Assembly (NCBI GenBank): GCA_965260935.1
Contig: OZ253374.1
Location: 4,092,001 to 4,156,000 of the forward strand
Origin: JBBROS01 sp965260935
GTDB taxonomy: Bacteria; Pseudomonadota; Alphaproteobacteria; Acetobacterales; Acetobacteraceae
Direction of reading: 5' to 3'
DNA: 64,000 nt
Shown: positions 16,686 through 25,710 of the stretch, in pieces
How positions within the stretch are numbered: the stretch's first letter is position 1
How the letters are laid out: every line of letters starts with the position of its first letter
Position numbers and translations under genes: made by a program
The notes under the pieces: generated by a model
Database searches by the model: none
Seen by the model: only the letters and a program-made list of their open reading frames with translations
Told to the model about the DNA's origin: nothing

Positions 16686-16693
16686 CGCGGCGA

Positions 16694-17206
16694 TCAGATT
16701 TCGCCCGGCGCACGGTCCATAATCATGGCGGAGTAGGTCGCCTCGGCAACCGATGTGCCATCGACGCGGGCGATGCCGTTGAATTTCCAGACGGTTCCGC
16801 GGTGGCGCACCTTGGAGACATGGACGCGAAGCTGATCGCCGGGGCCGACGGGGCGGCGGAACTTCGCGTTCTCGATCGTCATGAAATAGACCACCTTGCC
16901 ATTGGCTTGCGGCCCGAGCGTCTGCACCACGAGGGCGGCGGCGGTTTGCGCCATGCTTTCGATAATCAGGACGCCGGGCATGATCGGGTGCTCGGGGAAG
17001 TGCCCCTGGAAGAAGTTCTCGTTGACGGACACGTTCTTGACGCCGACCGCTGAATGGCCGGGAACGACATCGACGATGCGGTCGATCATCAGGAAGGGAT
17101 AGCGATGCGGGATCGCCTTCATGATCTGGCCGATACCGAGCGTGTAGCCGTCCCCGGCGGCTTCGTCCTGCTCGCTTAATGCTTGTGTTGCTGGCGTTCC
17201 GTCCAT
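16694..17206 (-). CDS. fabZ: 3-hydroxyacyl-[acyl-carrier-protein] dehydratase FabZ
   Basis: 170 residues, a hot-dog fold dehydratase of fatty acid elongation. Catalytic His is H69 (GHFPEHP) and catalytic Glu is E83 (IIESMAQ), with the family spacing of 14. The IPHRYPFLMIDR signature is at 32-43. An N-terminal extension of about 20 residues, rich in polar residues, is longer than in E. coli. It begins 6 nt after the end of lpxD, as expected for the lpxD-fabZ pair; balance between fatty acids and lipid A is the usual reason for this linkage. Confidence 0.96.
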   Translation of the reverse strand: MDGTPATQALSEQDEAAGDGYTLGIGQIMKAIPHRYPFLMIDRIVDVVPGHSAVGVKNVSVNENFFQGHFPEHPIMPGVLIIESMAQTAAALVVQTLGPQANGKVVYFMTIENAKFRRPVGPGDQLRVHVSKVRHRGTVWKFNGIARVDGTSVAEATYSAMIMDRAPGEI

Positions 17207-17212
17207 TGCGGC

Positions 17213-18271
17213 CTATTCCGTCGACTCCGCCCCACCTTTGGGCCTACGCGCCAGCTTACGCAAGGTCGCGACGCCACGGAAGAAGTCGCGGACAGGCTCG
17301 GCCGGGCTACCGATCACGTCAGCGCCGGCAGCGACGTCCGACATGACGCCAGCCTGGGCGCCGATACGGGCCTTGGCGCCCACCGTTAAATGCCCCGTCA
17401 GCCCGGCCTGGGCCGCGACGACCACGAAATCCCCGAGCACTGTCGATCCAGAGACGCCGGCGTGTGCGACAATGACGCAGCAACGTCCGGTTGTGACGTT
17501 ATGGGCGATCTGGACCAGGTTGTCGATGCGCGTGCCGGCCCCGATCACGGTGTCTTGGGCGGAGCCGCGGTCGATGGTGGAATTTGCGCCCACCTCGACA
17601 TCATTTTGCAAGACGACGAGGCCGAGCTGGGGAACCGTGAGAAAACCCTGCGGCGTCGTGGCGAAGCCGAACCCCTCCTGCCCGACGCGCACACCCGGCA
17701 GCAAGGTCACCCGGTCGCCTATGACCGCGTGCGACACGCTGCTCCCGACGCCGATGCGGCAATCGTCGCCGATCTGCACGGCGTCATCGATGATCACTCC
17801 GGCGCCGATGCGCGTGCGGCGGCCGACCGAGGCACGTGCGCCGACCACCGCGAGCGGGCCGATTTCGGCCGAGGCGTCGATGGAAGCGGTTGGGTCGACG
17901 ACGGCGCTGGGGTGGATGCCGGGTCGCGCCGGCGGTGGGGGATGGAACAAAGCGGCCACCCGCGCCCATGCGGCGTAAGGCTCGGGCGTCACGACGGCGG
18001 CCGCGCCCGGAGGGACGCGCCCGGCGAACTCGGGATGGACGATGACGGCGCCGGCGTTGGTCGTTTCCAGCAGGGTGGCGTAGCGGCGATTGTCGAGGAA
18101 GCTGACCTCCGCCGGCCCTGCCGCCTGCAGCGGCGCGATGCCTTCAAGGCTGCCGCACGTCCCGCGGGCTTCGCCGCCCGCAGTTCTCGCCACGTCCGCG
18201 AGGGAATGGGGTCCGGTCCGGGCGAAGAAGCGGGGGTCTCCCGCTGTTGATGCGGTCCGCGAGGCCGTCAT
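17213..18271 (-). CDS. lpxD: UDP-3-O-(3-hydroxyacyl)glucosamine N-acyltransferase LpxD
   Basis: 352 residues. N-terminal uridine-binding domain (about 20-110) and a left-handed beta-helix of hexapeptide repeats (about 115-320); the catalytic histidine lies in the AHNVTTGRC segment. LpxD adds the second 3-hydroxyacyl chain in lipid A synthesis. It starts 2 nt after skp ends and precedes fabZ, so skp-lpxD-fabZ form one transcription unit with bamA. Confidence 0.95.
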   Translation of the reverse strand: MTASRTASTAGDPRFFARTGPHSLADVARTAGGEARGTCGSLEGIAPLQAAGPAEVSFLDNRRYATLLETTNAGAVIVHPEFAGRVPPGAAAVVTPEPYAAWARVAALFHPPPPARPGIHPSAVVDPTASIDASAEIGPLAVVGARASVGRRTRIGAGVIIDDAVQIGDDCRIGVGSSVSHAVIGDRVTLLPGVRVGQEGFGFATTPQGFLTVPQLGLVVLQNDVEVGANSTIDRGSAQDTVIGAGTRIDNLVQIAHNVTTGRCCVIVAHAGVSGSTVLGDFVVVAAQAGLTGHLTVGAKARIGAQAGVMSDVAAGADVIGSPAEPVRDFFRGVATLRKLARRPKGGAESTE

Positions 18272-18273
18272 CG

Positions 18274-19122
18274 CTATTTGTTCGGCGCGGGACTGGCCGG
18301 TTTCTTGGCCGGGGCCGACGGCTCCGCCTTGCTTGGCGCCGGAAGCGGGTTCGCGGCGGCGAAAGCCGCGGGCGAGACGCCATCCGGCGGCAGGGCGACG
18401 TTCGACAGGATCTTGTTGAGCTGCTCCGTCACCTGCTCGGTGATGTCGAACTCGTTGACGTTCAGCGCGACCTGGGCGCGATGCAGGACCAGGTTCATCC
18501 CGCGGCTCTCGGCGACCTGGCGGATCACGGCGATCAACATGCGCTCGATCTGGGCCAGGCCATACTGCCCGGCCTCCTGGATGATGCGGTTGCGGTCGCG
18601 GAACTCCTTCTGCGCCTTGGTGATGCGCTCTTGCAGCTCGCGTTCCTTGTCGCGGATCTGGTCGGCGCTCAGTTTGGCGCGTTGGTTGGCGAGCTGCTGT
18701 TGCAGGTCGCGCCAGGAGGCCTGCTCCTTTTGCGCGTCCCCGTTCAGCTTCTCGCGGCGCTCGCCGATGGTTTTCTCGATCTGCTGCGCCGCGGCCGAGG
18801 CGCGCATGATGTCCGGTATTCCGAGCACGCCGATGACGGCGGCGGGGGGTGTCGCGCCTTTCGGCAGCGCGGGCAGGTCGGGAACCGGCGGGAGCTGCAC
18901 CTGGGGCAAGGGCTGTTCCGCCTCGGCCTGGTCCTGCGGCGCTGCCGGGGCTTGGACGGGCGCCGGCTGCGGACGGGGGGCACTCTGGCGCGGGCGTTGC
19001 TGCTGCTGCTGCTGACCGCCCGGGACGAACCAGCCTGGCCCTTGCTGCTGCCCCATGGCGGGCGCTGCAAGGATGGAAAGGACCGCCGCCAGTGCGGCTG
19101 GACGACGAATGGGGCGTGTCAT
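18274..19122 (-). CDS. skp: OmpH/Skp-family periplasmic chaperone
   Basis: 282 residues from ATG 19122. Signal peptide at 1-24 (TRPIRRPAAL...ILAAPAMG). Then a long Gln/Pro/Ala-rich linker (about 25-85) not found in E. coli Skp, followed by the helical OmpH domain (about 90-230) with heptad-like charged helices that form the tentacles of the Skp trimer, and an Ala/Pro/Lys tail. Skp holds unfolded outer-membrane proteins for BamA. The start at 19122 is 4 nt after the bamA stop. The low-complexity N-terminal linker is the odd part. Confidence 0.9.
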   Translation of the reverse strand: MTRPIRRPAALAAVLSILAAPAMGQQQGPGWFVPGGQQQQQQRPRQSAPRPQPAPVQAPAAPQDQAEAEQPLPQVQLPPVPDLPALPKGATPPAAVIGVLGIPDIMRASAAAQQIEKTIGERREKLNGDAQKEQASWRDLQQQLANQRAKLSADQIRDKERELQERITKAQKEFRDRNRIIQEAGQYGLAQIERMLIAVIRQVAESRGMNLVLHRAQVALNVNEFDITEQVTEQLNKILSNVALPPDGVSPAAFAAANPLPAPSKAEPSAPAKKPASPAPNK

Positions 19123-19126
19123 CAGG

Positions 19127-21526
19127 CTAGAACCTCGTGCCGAAGCCAAATCGGAAAAGCTGGGTCTGGTCGTATGATTGTTTCACCACGGCTTGCGCGA
19201 TGTCGATGTTGATCAGGCCGAACGGCGTTTGCCAGGACACGCCGACGCCCGCGCCCACGCGGGGCGTCAGGTTGTCGTTGACCTTGCGCGTCACGCCTGT
19301 CGGGTCGTAGCGCGGGTCTATGACGGTGTCGACGACGCCGAGGCCGCCCACGTCGACGAAGGCGCGCCCGGTCAGGCCGAGATCCGGCGAGATCGGCAGC
19401 GGGAAACGCAATTCGGTTGATTGGGTATAGAGCAGGCGGCCGCCGATGCTGTCGACGGTTTGCGGGCCGATGGCGTGCGGGCCTGCGCCGCCGGACTGGA
19501 AGCCGCGCAGGTTATCGCCGCCGAGGAAGAAGCGGTCGATGATCTTCTCCCGACGCCCGAGCTGGGCGAGGTAGCCGACGCCGGCGGAGAAGACGATCCC
19601 CCATTCGGAATCGCCGGTCAGTTGTTCGAGCGAGATGAAGTAGTTTCCGTCCACGCGGGAGCGGACATAGCGAGCCGTGCCGCCGATGCCCGCGAAATCG
19701 GTGCCGAGGCGGAGAACGAAGCCCTCGCGCGGGTCAACCCGGCTGTCGCGGTAGTCGAGCGTCAACGTCTGGCCAATCTGCGACAGCGTCGACGTGCCCT
19801 GCTGGTTGAGGATATAGATGCTGGCGCCATCCTGGACGTTGGAAACGTTCCGGTCGACGAAGGTGTAGGTCCAAGCCTGGCGCAGGTGCTCGTTGAACTC
19901 GTAGCCGAGGCGCAACGCCGCGCCGAACCGGCGCTCGTTGTAGTTGGCGATGTCCTGGTTGTTGTTGTTGACGTTGAACAGGTCGATGCCGGCCACGAGG
20001 TTGCGGTCGAGGAAGTAGGGATCCGTGACCGAGAGGTTGACCTGGCTGTTGCGCTGCGCCAGCACGCCGTTGATGCCGGCGTCGATTCCGGTGCCGACCA
20101 AGTTGCGCTCGCGCAGGCCGACGTTCAAGAGCGCGCCCGCGTCGGTTGAGAAGCCGCCGCCGATGGTCAGCTCGCCGGTGGCCTTTTCCTGGACGGTGGT
20201 GGTGAGGATGGCGCGGTCGGCGGCGGAGCCGGGGCTGGGGCGGATGTCGACGCCGTTGAAGTAGCCGAGGTCTTGCAGGCGCTGGCGCGAGCGGCGGACG
20301 GCGGCGGCGTTGAACGGGTCGCCTTCGGCGATGCGGAACTCCCGGCGGATCACCTTGTCCTTGGTCCGGGTATTGCCGGTGATGTCGATCCGTTCGACGT
20401 AGACGCGCGGCCCCTGGCCGATTTCGAACACGAGGTCGACGGTTTTCTTTGCCTTGTTGCGGGCGATCTGCGGCGTGACCTCGACAAAGGCGAAGCCGCG
20501 GTTCTGGATCGCGTCGGTCAACTGCTCGGTGGTTTTCTCCACCACGTCGCCGTCGTAGGTGTCGCCCGCTTCGATCGGGACGAGCGGCCTGAGCTCGGCA
20601 CTGGGCAGCTTCGGCAGCTTACTATCGACGCTCACCTTGCCGATGTTATAGCGCTCGCCCTCGTTGATGGTGAAGGTGACGAAGAACGAGCGGCGATCCG
20701 GCGACAGTTCGGCGACCACGTCCTTGACCTCGAAATCGGCGTAGCCGTTCTTGAGATAGAAGCGGCGCAGCAATTCCTTATCGAAGTTGATCTTCTCGGG
20801 ATCGTATTCGTCGCTGGTGGAGAAGATGCGGTAGAACGCCTGCTCGCGGCTGTTGATAACCTCGCGCAAGCGGCTCTCGCTGTAGGCACGGTTGCCGACA
20901 AAGGCGATGCGGCTGACGAGGGTCGTCTCGCCCTCGTTGATCTCGAAGACGACGTTCACCCGGTTCTGGTCAAGGCGGATGATCTTGGGTTCGACCGTCG
21001 CGCCGTAGCGGCCCTTCTTCGCATACAGGTCGAGCAGGCGCTGCCGGTCGGCGGCGGCGAGCTGGGGCGTGAAGACGGCGCGGGAACGGAGTTGCAGCTC
21101 GGCGCGGAGATTGGCGTCGGTCAGCTTCTTGTTGCCCTCGAAGGCGATCTGATTGACGATCGGGTTCTCAATTACTTTGACGACGAGGCTGTTGCCATCG
21201 CGGTTGATCATGACATCCTTGAACAGGCCGGTCGCGAACAGCGACTTCAGGCTGCGGTCGATACGCTCGGGATCGAACGGGTCGCCCGGCTGGACAAGCA
21301 TGTAGGAGCGGATCGTCCCGGCCTCGATGCGCTGGTTGCCTTCGATCTTGACCGACTGGACCGTGGGCAGGTTGGCGGTGTTGCGCGGGGGGATGCGCGC
21401 GGGCGCCGGCGCTTGCCTTGGCCCCACCTGCGCCAGCGCGGGCGAGATGGCCGCCGACATCAAGCAAGCTGTCGCGAGCAATACGACGCGTTTTGAGTGC
21501 AACAGCCGGTCCCCCCGAGGCTTCAT
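19127..21526 (-). CDS. bamA: outer membrane protein assembly factor BamA
   Basis: 799 residues from ATG 21526. Signal peptide about 1-33 (ending SPALAQ). Five POTRA domains cover about 50-380; the Omp85 beta-barrel follows with the LRGF form of the lid-lock VRGF/Y motif in GGDNLRGF and a C-terminal aromatic signature ending in Phe. BamA inserts beta-barrel proteins in the outer membrane. The frame is open for 47 more codons upstream, but the signal peptide begins at the chosen start. A 278-nt gap separates it from rseP and carries repeated octamers that may be regulatory. Confidence 0.96.
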   Translation of the reverse strand: MKPRGDRLLHSKRVVLLATACLMSAAISPALAQVGPRQAPAPARIPPRNTANLPTVQSVKIEGNQRIEAGTIRSYMLVQPGDPFDPERIDRSLKSLFATGLFKDVMINRDGNSLVVKVIENPIVNQIAFEGNKKLTDANLRAELQLRSRAVFTPQLAAADRQRLLDLYAKKGRYGATVEPKIIRLDQNRVNVVFEINEGETTLVSRIAFVGNRAYSESRLREVINSREQAFYRIFSTSDEYDPEKINFDKELLRRFYLKNGYADFEVKDVVAELSPDRRSFFVTFTINEGERYNIGKVSVDSKLPKLPSAELRPLVPIEAGDTYDGDVVEKTTEQLTDAIQNRGFAFVEVTPQIARNKAKKTVDLVFEIGQGPRVYVERIDITGNTRTKDKVIRREFRIAEGDPFNAAAVRRSRQRLQDLGYFNGVDIRPSPGSAADRAILTTTVQEKATGELTIGGGFSTDAGALLNVGLRERNLVGTGIDAGINGVLAQRNSQVNLSVTDPYFLDRNLVAGIDLFNVNNNNQDIANYNERRFGAALRLGYEFNEHLRQAWTYTFVDRNVSNVQDGASIYILNQQGTSTLSQIGQTLTLDYRDSRVDPREGFVLRLGTDFAGIGGTARYVRSRVDGNYFISLEQLTGDSEWGIVFSAGVGYLAQLGRREKIIDRFFLGGDNLRGFQSGGAGPHAIGPQTVDSIGGRLLYTQSTELRFPLPISPDLGLTGRAFVDVGGLGVVDTVIDPRYDPTGVTRKVNDNLTPRVGAGVGVSWQTPFGLINIDIAQAVVKQSYDQTQLFRFGFGTRF

Positions 21527-21663
21527 CCGAATGACGGGCCGAACGGCCCTTCGCGCGAGGCCGCCCGCGTCCATGCCGCTTGTAGGCTGGGTCGCGTCAT
21601 TCGCCAAGTGCCGCGAGCTCCTCTCCACAGATGAGGCCGGACAATGCCTTAGAAGGCGACGCT

Positions 21664-21741
21664 GCAACGGTTGAGTGAAAGCGGAACGTATGGGATCCCC
21701 GCCGAACGGTTGCTCGCGGCCGATGCTACGAACAACCGTTC
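21664..21741 (-). promoter_or_regulatory. three AACGGTTG sites, two forming a 9-bp inverted repeat, upstream of bamA
   Basis: In the 278-nt rseP-bamA gap, GAACGGTTG at 21704-21712 is mirrored exactly by CAACCGTTC at 21733-21741 with a 20-nt spacer, and a third direct copy of AACGGTTG lies at 21666-21673. The inverted pair is 178-215 nt before the bamA start. It could be an operator for a dimeric regulator or an RNA hairpin. No clear -10/-35 pair was found. Confidence 0.35.
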
Positions 21742-21804
21742 AGGACACTTCCGAGACGCGTCACCCGGCGCGCTGCGACGGCACGCCGTCCCGCGAGGCG
21801 ATGC

Positions 21805-22914
21805 TTACCCGATCAGGCTGCTGACCCAGCGGAACAGGCCGAAATGGGTCAGATCGTTCCAGGTTGCGAAGACGAAAAGGCCAGCCAGTAAGGCGAAGCC
21901 GGCGCGGAAGCCGTATTCCTGCAAGCGCGGCGGCAAGGGGCGGCCGCGCAGGGCTTCGGCGAGGTAGAACAGCAGGTGGCCGCCATCCAGCACCGGAATC
22001 GGGAACAGGTTGATCAGGCCGAGGTTGACCGAGAGCACGGCGATGAAGCTGACCAGGCTCGCGATGCCGAGACGGGCGACCTGGCCTGAAAGCTGGGCGA
22101 TGCCGAGCGGGCCGCTGAGCTCGTCGGTCGTGCGGTTGCCGGTGAGCATCTGGCCGAGTCCGGCAACGGTTGCGGCGGTCACGTCCCATGTCTGCTGAGC
22201 GCCGGCCGCGATCGCGGTCAGCGGGCCGACGCGGGTATACTCGACCGCGCCGCCGCGCACGCCGAGAACGCCGGACGACTTGCCGCCGGCTTCGTGGGAA
22301 CCGATCGTCACTGGAACCGTCTGCTCGGTCCCGTCGCGCAGCACGGAGAGCTGAAGGGTCTTGCCGGGGTTCGCGGACACGATCCGCTGGATGTCCTCGA
22401 AGGTTCGGGTCGGCGTCCCTTCAATGGACTCGATGCGGTCGTTGGCTTGCAGCCCGGCCTGCGCCGCGGCGCCGCCGGCGATGACGGCGCCGACGACCGG
22501 CAGCGCCGTCGGGCGGCCCACAACCATGAAAAGCCCGGCGAACAGCACCGCGGCAAGCAGGAAGTTGGCGATCGGCCCGGCGGCGACCACGATCGCGCGG
22601 GAGCCGACCGGCTTCTCGTGGAACGTCTGCCCGGCGATCCACGCGGCCCGCGCCTCCGGCGTAGCGTCCTCGGGGCGCTCCTGCCCGTGCAGCTTCACGT
22701 AGCCGCCGAGAGGCAGCCAGCTCACTTTCCAGACCGTGCCCAGGCGGTCGGTCCAGCTCGCGATCGACTTGCCGAAGCCGATGGAGAACGCCTCGACGTG
22801 GACCCCGCGCCACCGTGCCGCGAGATAGTGGCCAAGCTCGTGGACGAACACGAGGACGCCGAGGACGACCACGAAAGCGGCGCCGTTGCGGAAGAAGTCG
22901 ATGATGTGGGTCAT
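21805..22914 (-). CDS. rseP: RIP metalloprotease RseP (site-2 protease, M50)
   Basis: 369 residues. Zn-binding HELGH at 25-29 in the first membrane helix, the LDGGH motif at 309-313 giving the third ligand, and one PDZ domain at about 130-215 (E. coli RseP has two). It cuts transmembrane anti-sigma factors and leftover signal peptides within the inner membrane. Placed between dxr and bamA, the usual alphaproteobacterial order. Confidence 0.95.
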   Translation of the reverse strand: MTHIIDFFRNGAAFVVVLGVLVFVHELGHYLAARWRGVHVEAFSIGFGKSIASWTDRLGTVWKVSWLPLGGYVKLHGQERPEDATPEARAAWIAGQTFHEKPVGSRAIVVAAGPIANFLLAAVLFAGLFMVVGRPTALPVVGAVIAGGAAAQAGLQANDRIESIEGTPTRTFEDIQRIVSANPGKTLQLSVLRDGTEQTVPVTIGSHEAGGKSSGVLGVRGGAVEYTRVGPLTAIAAGAQQTWDVTAATVAGLGQMLTGNRTTDELSGPLGIAQLSGQVARLGIASLVSFIAVLSVNLGLINLFPIPVLDGGHLLFYLAEALRGRPLPPRLQEYGFRAGFALLAGLFVFATWNDLTHFGLFRWVSSLIG

Positions 22915-22976
22915 GCCGTTTGATCTTGCCTTGCCGAGTCCGGGCCGAGCCGCCCGCCGCTCCCTATATAGTGCGT

Positions 22977-24143
22977 TCAGGCGGCCTGTGCGGCGGCAAT
23001 TTTCCGCGCTGCGCGCCGGGCCTCGCCGTCAAGCGCGGTCACGGCCTCGAGCGTGTCGGCCGGGGGGCTGCCGAGCTGGTCCATCACGCGCTCGACCAGG
23101 GCGGCGATCTCGGTGAAGCCGAGCCGGCGGGCAAGGAAGGCTTCCACGGCAACCTCGTTGGCGGCGGACAGGATGGCGGGTGCGCCGCCGCCGGCGCGCA
23201 GGGCCTCGCGGGCAAGCCGGAGGGCGGGAAAGCGGACGGGGTCGGGCGGGAAGAAGGTCAGTTGGCCGAGGGCCGCAAGGTCGAGCCGGGGGGTCGCGGC
23301 CTTGAGCCGGCGGGGCCAGGCCAGCGTGTGGGCGATTGGGATGCGCATGTCGGGCGAGCCCATTTGCGCCAACATGCTGCCGTCGTCGTAGTGGACGATG
23401 CCGTGGACCGCCGATTGCGGATGCACCAGGACGTCGATCATCGATTCCGGGATGCCGAAGAGCCGGGCGGCCTCGATCAGTTCGAGGCCCTTGTTGAACA
23501 GGGTGGCGCTGTCGATGCTGATCTTGGCGCCCATCGACCAAACCGGGTGGCGCAGCGCGGCCTCGGGGGTCGCGTTCGCCATCTGCTCCGCCGTATGCTC
23601 GCGGAACGGGCCGCCCGAGGCTGTCAAGGTGATCTTCTCGACGGAGCGTTGGTTGCCGTCCGCAAGGGCTTGGAAGATCGCGTTGTGCTCGGAGTCGACC
23701 GGGAGGAGCGTCGCGCCCGCGTCCCGGACCGCGCGGAGCATGACATCGCCGGCGCAGACCAGCGCCTCCTTGTTCGCGAGCGCGATGGCGCCGCCGCGGC
23801 GGATCGCCGCGAGCGTCGACGGCAGGCCGGCAGCGCCCGTGATGGCAGCCATGGTCCAGTCGGCCGGAGCGGAGGCGGCCTCGGCGACGGCGTCATCTCC
23901 GGCGGCGACAGCGATCCCGCTGCCGACGAGAGCTTGGTCGAGGACGGGCAGGACCGCCGGGTCGGAGATGACGGCGACTGCGGCCCCGAGGTTGCGCGCC
24001 TGGGCCGCGAGCAAGGCGGCGTTGCGTCCACCGACGACGGCATGGACCTTGAAGCGATCCGGGTTGGCCAGGAGCAGATCGACGGTGCTGACGCCGATGC
24101 TGCCGGTGCTGCCCAGGACCGTGACGATGCGGGTCAGTTCCAT
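22977..24143 (-). CDS. dxr: 1-deoxy-D-xylulose 5-phosphate reductoisomerase
   Basis: 388 residues. NADPH-binding GSTGSIG at 11-17; metal/substrate segments LPVDSEHNA and LTASGGPFR; the HPVWSMGAKISIDSATL block is characteristic. It makes 2-C-methyl-D-erythritol 4-phosphate, the committed step of the MEP isoprenoid pathway, which feeds UppS next door. The start ATG overlaps the cdsA stop by 10 nt. The frame stays open far upstream inside cdsA, but that part is shadow. Confidence 0.96.
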   Translation of the reverse strand: MELTRIVTVLGSTGSIGVSTVDLLLANPDRFKVHAVVGGRNAALLAAQARNLGAAVAVISDPAVLPVLDQALVGSGIAVAAGDDAVAEAASAPADWTMAAITGAAGLPSTLAAIRRGGAIALANKEALVCAGDVMLRAVRDAGATLLPVDSEHNAIFQALADGNQRSVEKITLTASGGPFREHTAEQMANATPEAALRHPVWSMGAKISIDSATLFNKGLELIEAARLFGIPESMIDVLVHPQSAVHGIVHYDDGSMLAQMGSPDMRIPIAHTLAWPRRLKAATPRLDLAALGQLTFFPPDPVRFPALRLAREALRAGGGAPAILSAANEVAVEAFLARRLGFTEIAALVERVMDQLGSPPADTLEAVTALDGEARRAARKIAAAQAA

Positions 24144-24967
24144 AAAACGGCCTCCCGTCCAAGCGCCATGGCGAGCAAGGCGGCGACGGGGGCTGCTGCG
24201 AGCAAGCCGTCGAGGCGGTCGAGCAAGCCGCCGTGGCCGGGGATCAGGCGGCCGGAATCCTTGACGTCGAAGCGGCGCTTGATCCCGCTTTCGAGCAAGT
24301 CGCCGGCCTGCGACGCGATGCCGAGCAGGCCGGCGATGAGGGCGGCACGGCCGAAGGAGGACGGCGAGAGAATTGCTGCCGCGGCCTCGCCGACAACGAC
24401 GGCAGCCACAAGGCCGCCAACCGCGCCGGACCATGTCTTGCCGGGCGACACCGCGGGGGCGAGCTTCGGCCCTCCGAGGGCGCGGCCGAAGGCGTATGCG
24501 CCGATGTCGCTGGCCCAGACGACGAAGACCATGAACAACACGTCTGCCCGGCCGACCGCATCCGAGCCGCGAAGCCAGATCAGGGCCGTCACCGGAACGC
24601 CGACGTAGAGCACCCCGGCGGCGAGCGAGCGGCGGGCGCCAATGCGCCAGACGGCTGCCGCGCCGATGGCCAGGAGGACAAGGGCGACGCGCTCGTGGTC
24701 CAGAACCGAGGCAATTCCCGCGAGCACCAGGACCAGCGGCACGGACAGGCCGGGCATGCGCCAGGGAAGCAGGCCGCAGAGCGCCGACCATTCCATTCCC
24801 AGCCCGATCGCCGCGGCTGCCATCAGCGCCGTCCAGGCCTCGGCGCCGAGCCAGACGCATAACAGGGCGACCGGCGCCAGCAGGGCGGCGGACAACACGC
24901 GCTTGCGAAGGTCGCCCCAACGGCCGGCGCTGGATGAAGGCGTGCCGGAACTAGCCAGATCGGGCAC
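24134..24967 (-). CDS. cdsA: phosphatidate cytidylyltransferase CdsA
   Basis: 277 residues, six to eight membrane helices. The CDP-alcohol synthesis signature is present near the C-terminus (IKRRFDVKDSG-x-IPGHGG followed by DRLD). It converts phosphatidic acid and CTP to CDP-diacylglycerol for all phospholipids. Its start lies 17 nt inside the end of uppS, and its own end overlaps dxr, so uppS-cdsA-dxr are translationally linked. Confidence 0.95.
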   Translation of the reverse strand: MPDLASSGTPSSSAGRWGDLRKRVLSAALLAPVALLCVWLGAEAWTALMAAAAIGLGMEWSALCGLLPWRMPGLSVPLVLVLAGIASVLDHERVALVLLAIGAAAVWRIGARRSLAAGVLYVGVPVTALIWLRGSDAVGRADVLFMVFVVWASDIGAYAFGRALGGPKLAPAVSPGKTWSGAVGGLVAAVVVGEAAAAILSPSSFGRAALIAGLLGIASQAGDLLESGIKRRFDVKDSGRLIPGHGGLLDRLDGLLAAAPVAALLAMALGREAVLWN

Positions 24968-25706
24968 CGTAGCGTCGTTCCCGGCCGGCGAACTCGGCCA
25001 GCGCCTGGGTGAAGTGGCCGGGGCCGAAGTCGGGCCACAGGACGTCCATGAACACCAGCTCGGAATAGGCCGATTGCCAGAGCAGGAAGTTCGAGAGCCG
25101 CTGCTCGCCGCTCGTGCGGATCATGAGGTCGGGATCGGGCATCCCCGCGGTGGACAGGAAGCGTTCGAAGCTCGCCTCGTTGATGGCGTCCGGCTCGATC
25201 TCGCCGCGGCGGGCGGCTTCGGCTGCGGCGCGGGCGGCGGAGACGATCTCATCGCGGGCGCCGTAGGAGAGGGCGATATTGAGGTTCAAGCGGCTGTTGC
25301 CGATGGTGCTGCGCTCGGCACGGTCGAGCTCGGCCCTGGTCTCGGCGTCGAAGCGCGTGCGGTCGCCGATGATGCGGACGCGGACGCCGTTGCGGGACAT
25401 TTCCGCGAGCTCCTGGCGGATGTAGTGCCGCAGCAGGCCGGTCAGGTCGAGGATCTCGTCCAGCGGGCGACGCCAGTTCTCGCTGCTGAACGCGTAGAGC
25501 GTGAGCCAGGACACGCCGGCGTTGGCCGCCGCCTCGATGGTCCGCCGGACGGCCTGGGCGCCTGCCCGGTGCCCGGCGACCCGCGGGAGGCTCCTCGCCG
25601 TCGCCCACCGGCCGTTCCCGTCCATGATGATGGCGACGTGCTCGGGCGTGCCATTCGCGGATTTCGGGGCCGGACGCGGCCGCAGTTGGAGTTTGCTCAC
25701 GGCCAT
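24951..25706 (-). CDS. uppS: undecaprenyl diphosphate synthase
   Basis: 251 residues from ATG 25706. Cis-prenyltransferase with the catalytic Asp D29 in IIMDGNGRWA, the FSSENW motif and the C-terminal RTSGEQRLSNFLLWQ-AYSE substrate-binding block. It produces the C55 carrier for peptidoglycan and surface glycans. The chosen start has a GAGGAA ribosome site; 17 more upstream codons in frame lie inside frr and are unlikely to be translated. Confidence 0.95.
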   Translation of the reverse strand: MAVSKLQLRPRPAPKSANGTPEHVAIIMDGNGRWATARSLPRVAGHRAGAQAVRRTIEAAANAGVSWLTLYAFSSENWRRPLDEILDLTGLLRHYIRQELAEMSRNGVRVRIIGDRTRFDAETRAELDRAERSTIGNSRLNLNIALSYGARDEIVSAARAAAEAARRGEIEPDAINEASFERFLSTAGMPDPDLMIRTSGEQRLSNFLLWQSAYSELVFMDVLWPDFGPGHFTQALAEFAGRERRYGARSG

Positions 25707-25710
25707 TTCC

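Noticed and set aside
20273..21496. 407-codon plus-strand frame opposite bamA
   Set aside because: Complement of POTRA-coding sequence; BamA domains are continuous on the minus strand.
24144..24920. N-terminal extension of dxr into cdsA
   Set aside because: The frame is open, but the dinucleotide motif starts at the ATG at 24143 and cdsA occupies the upstream part.
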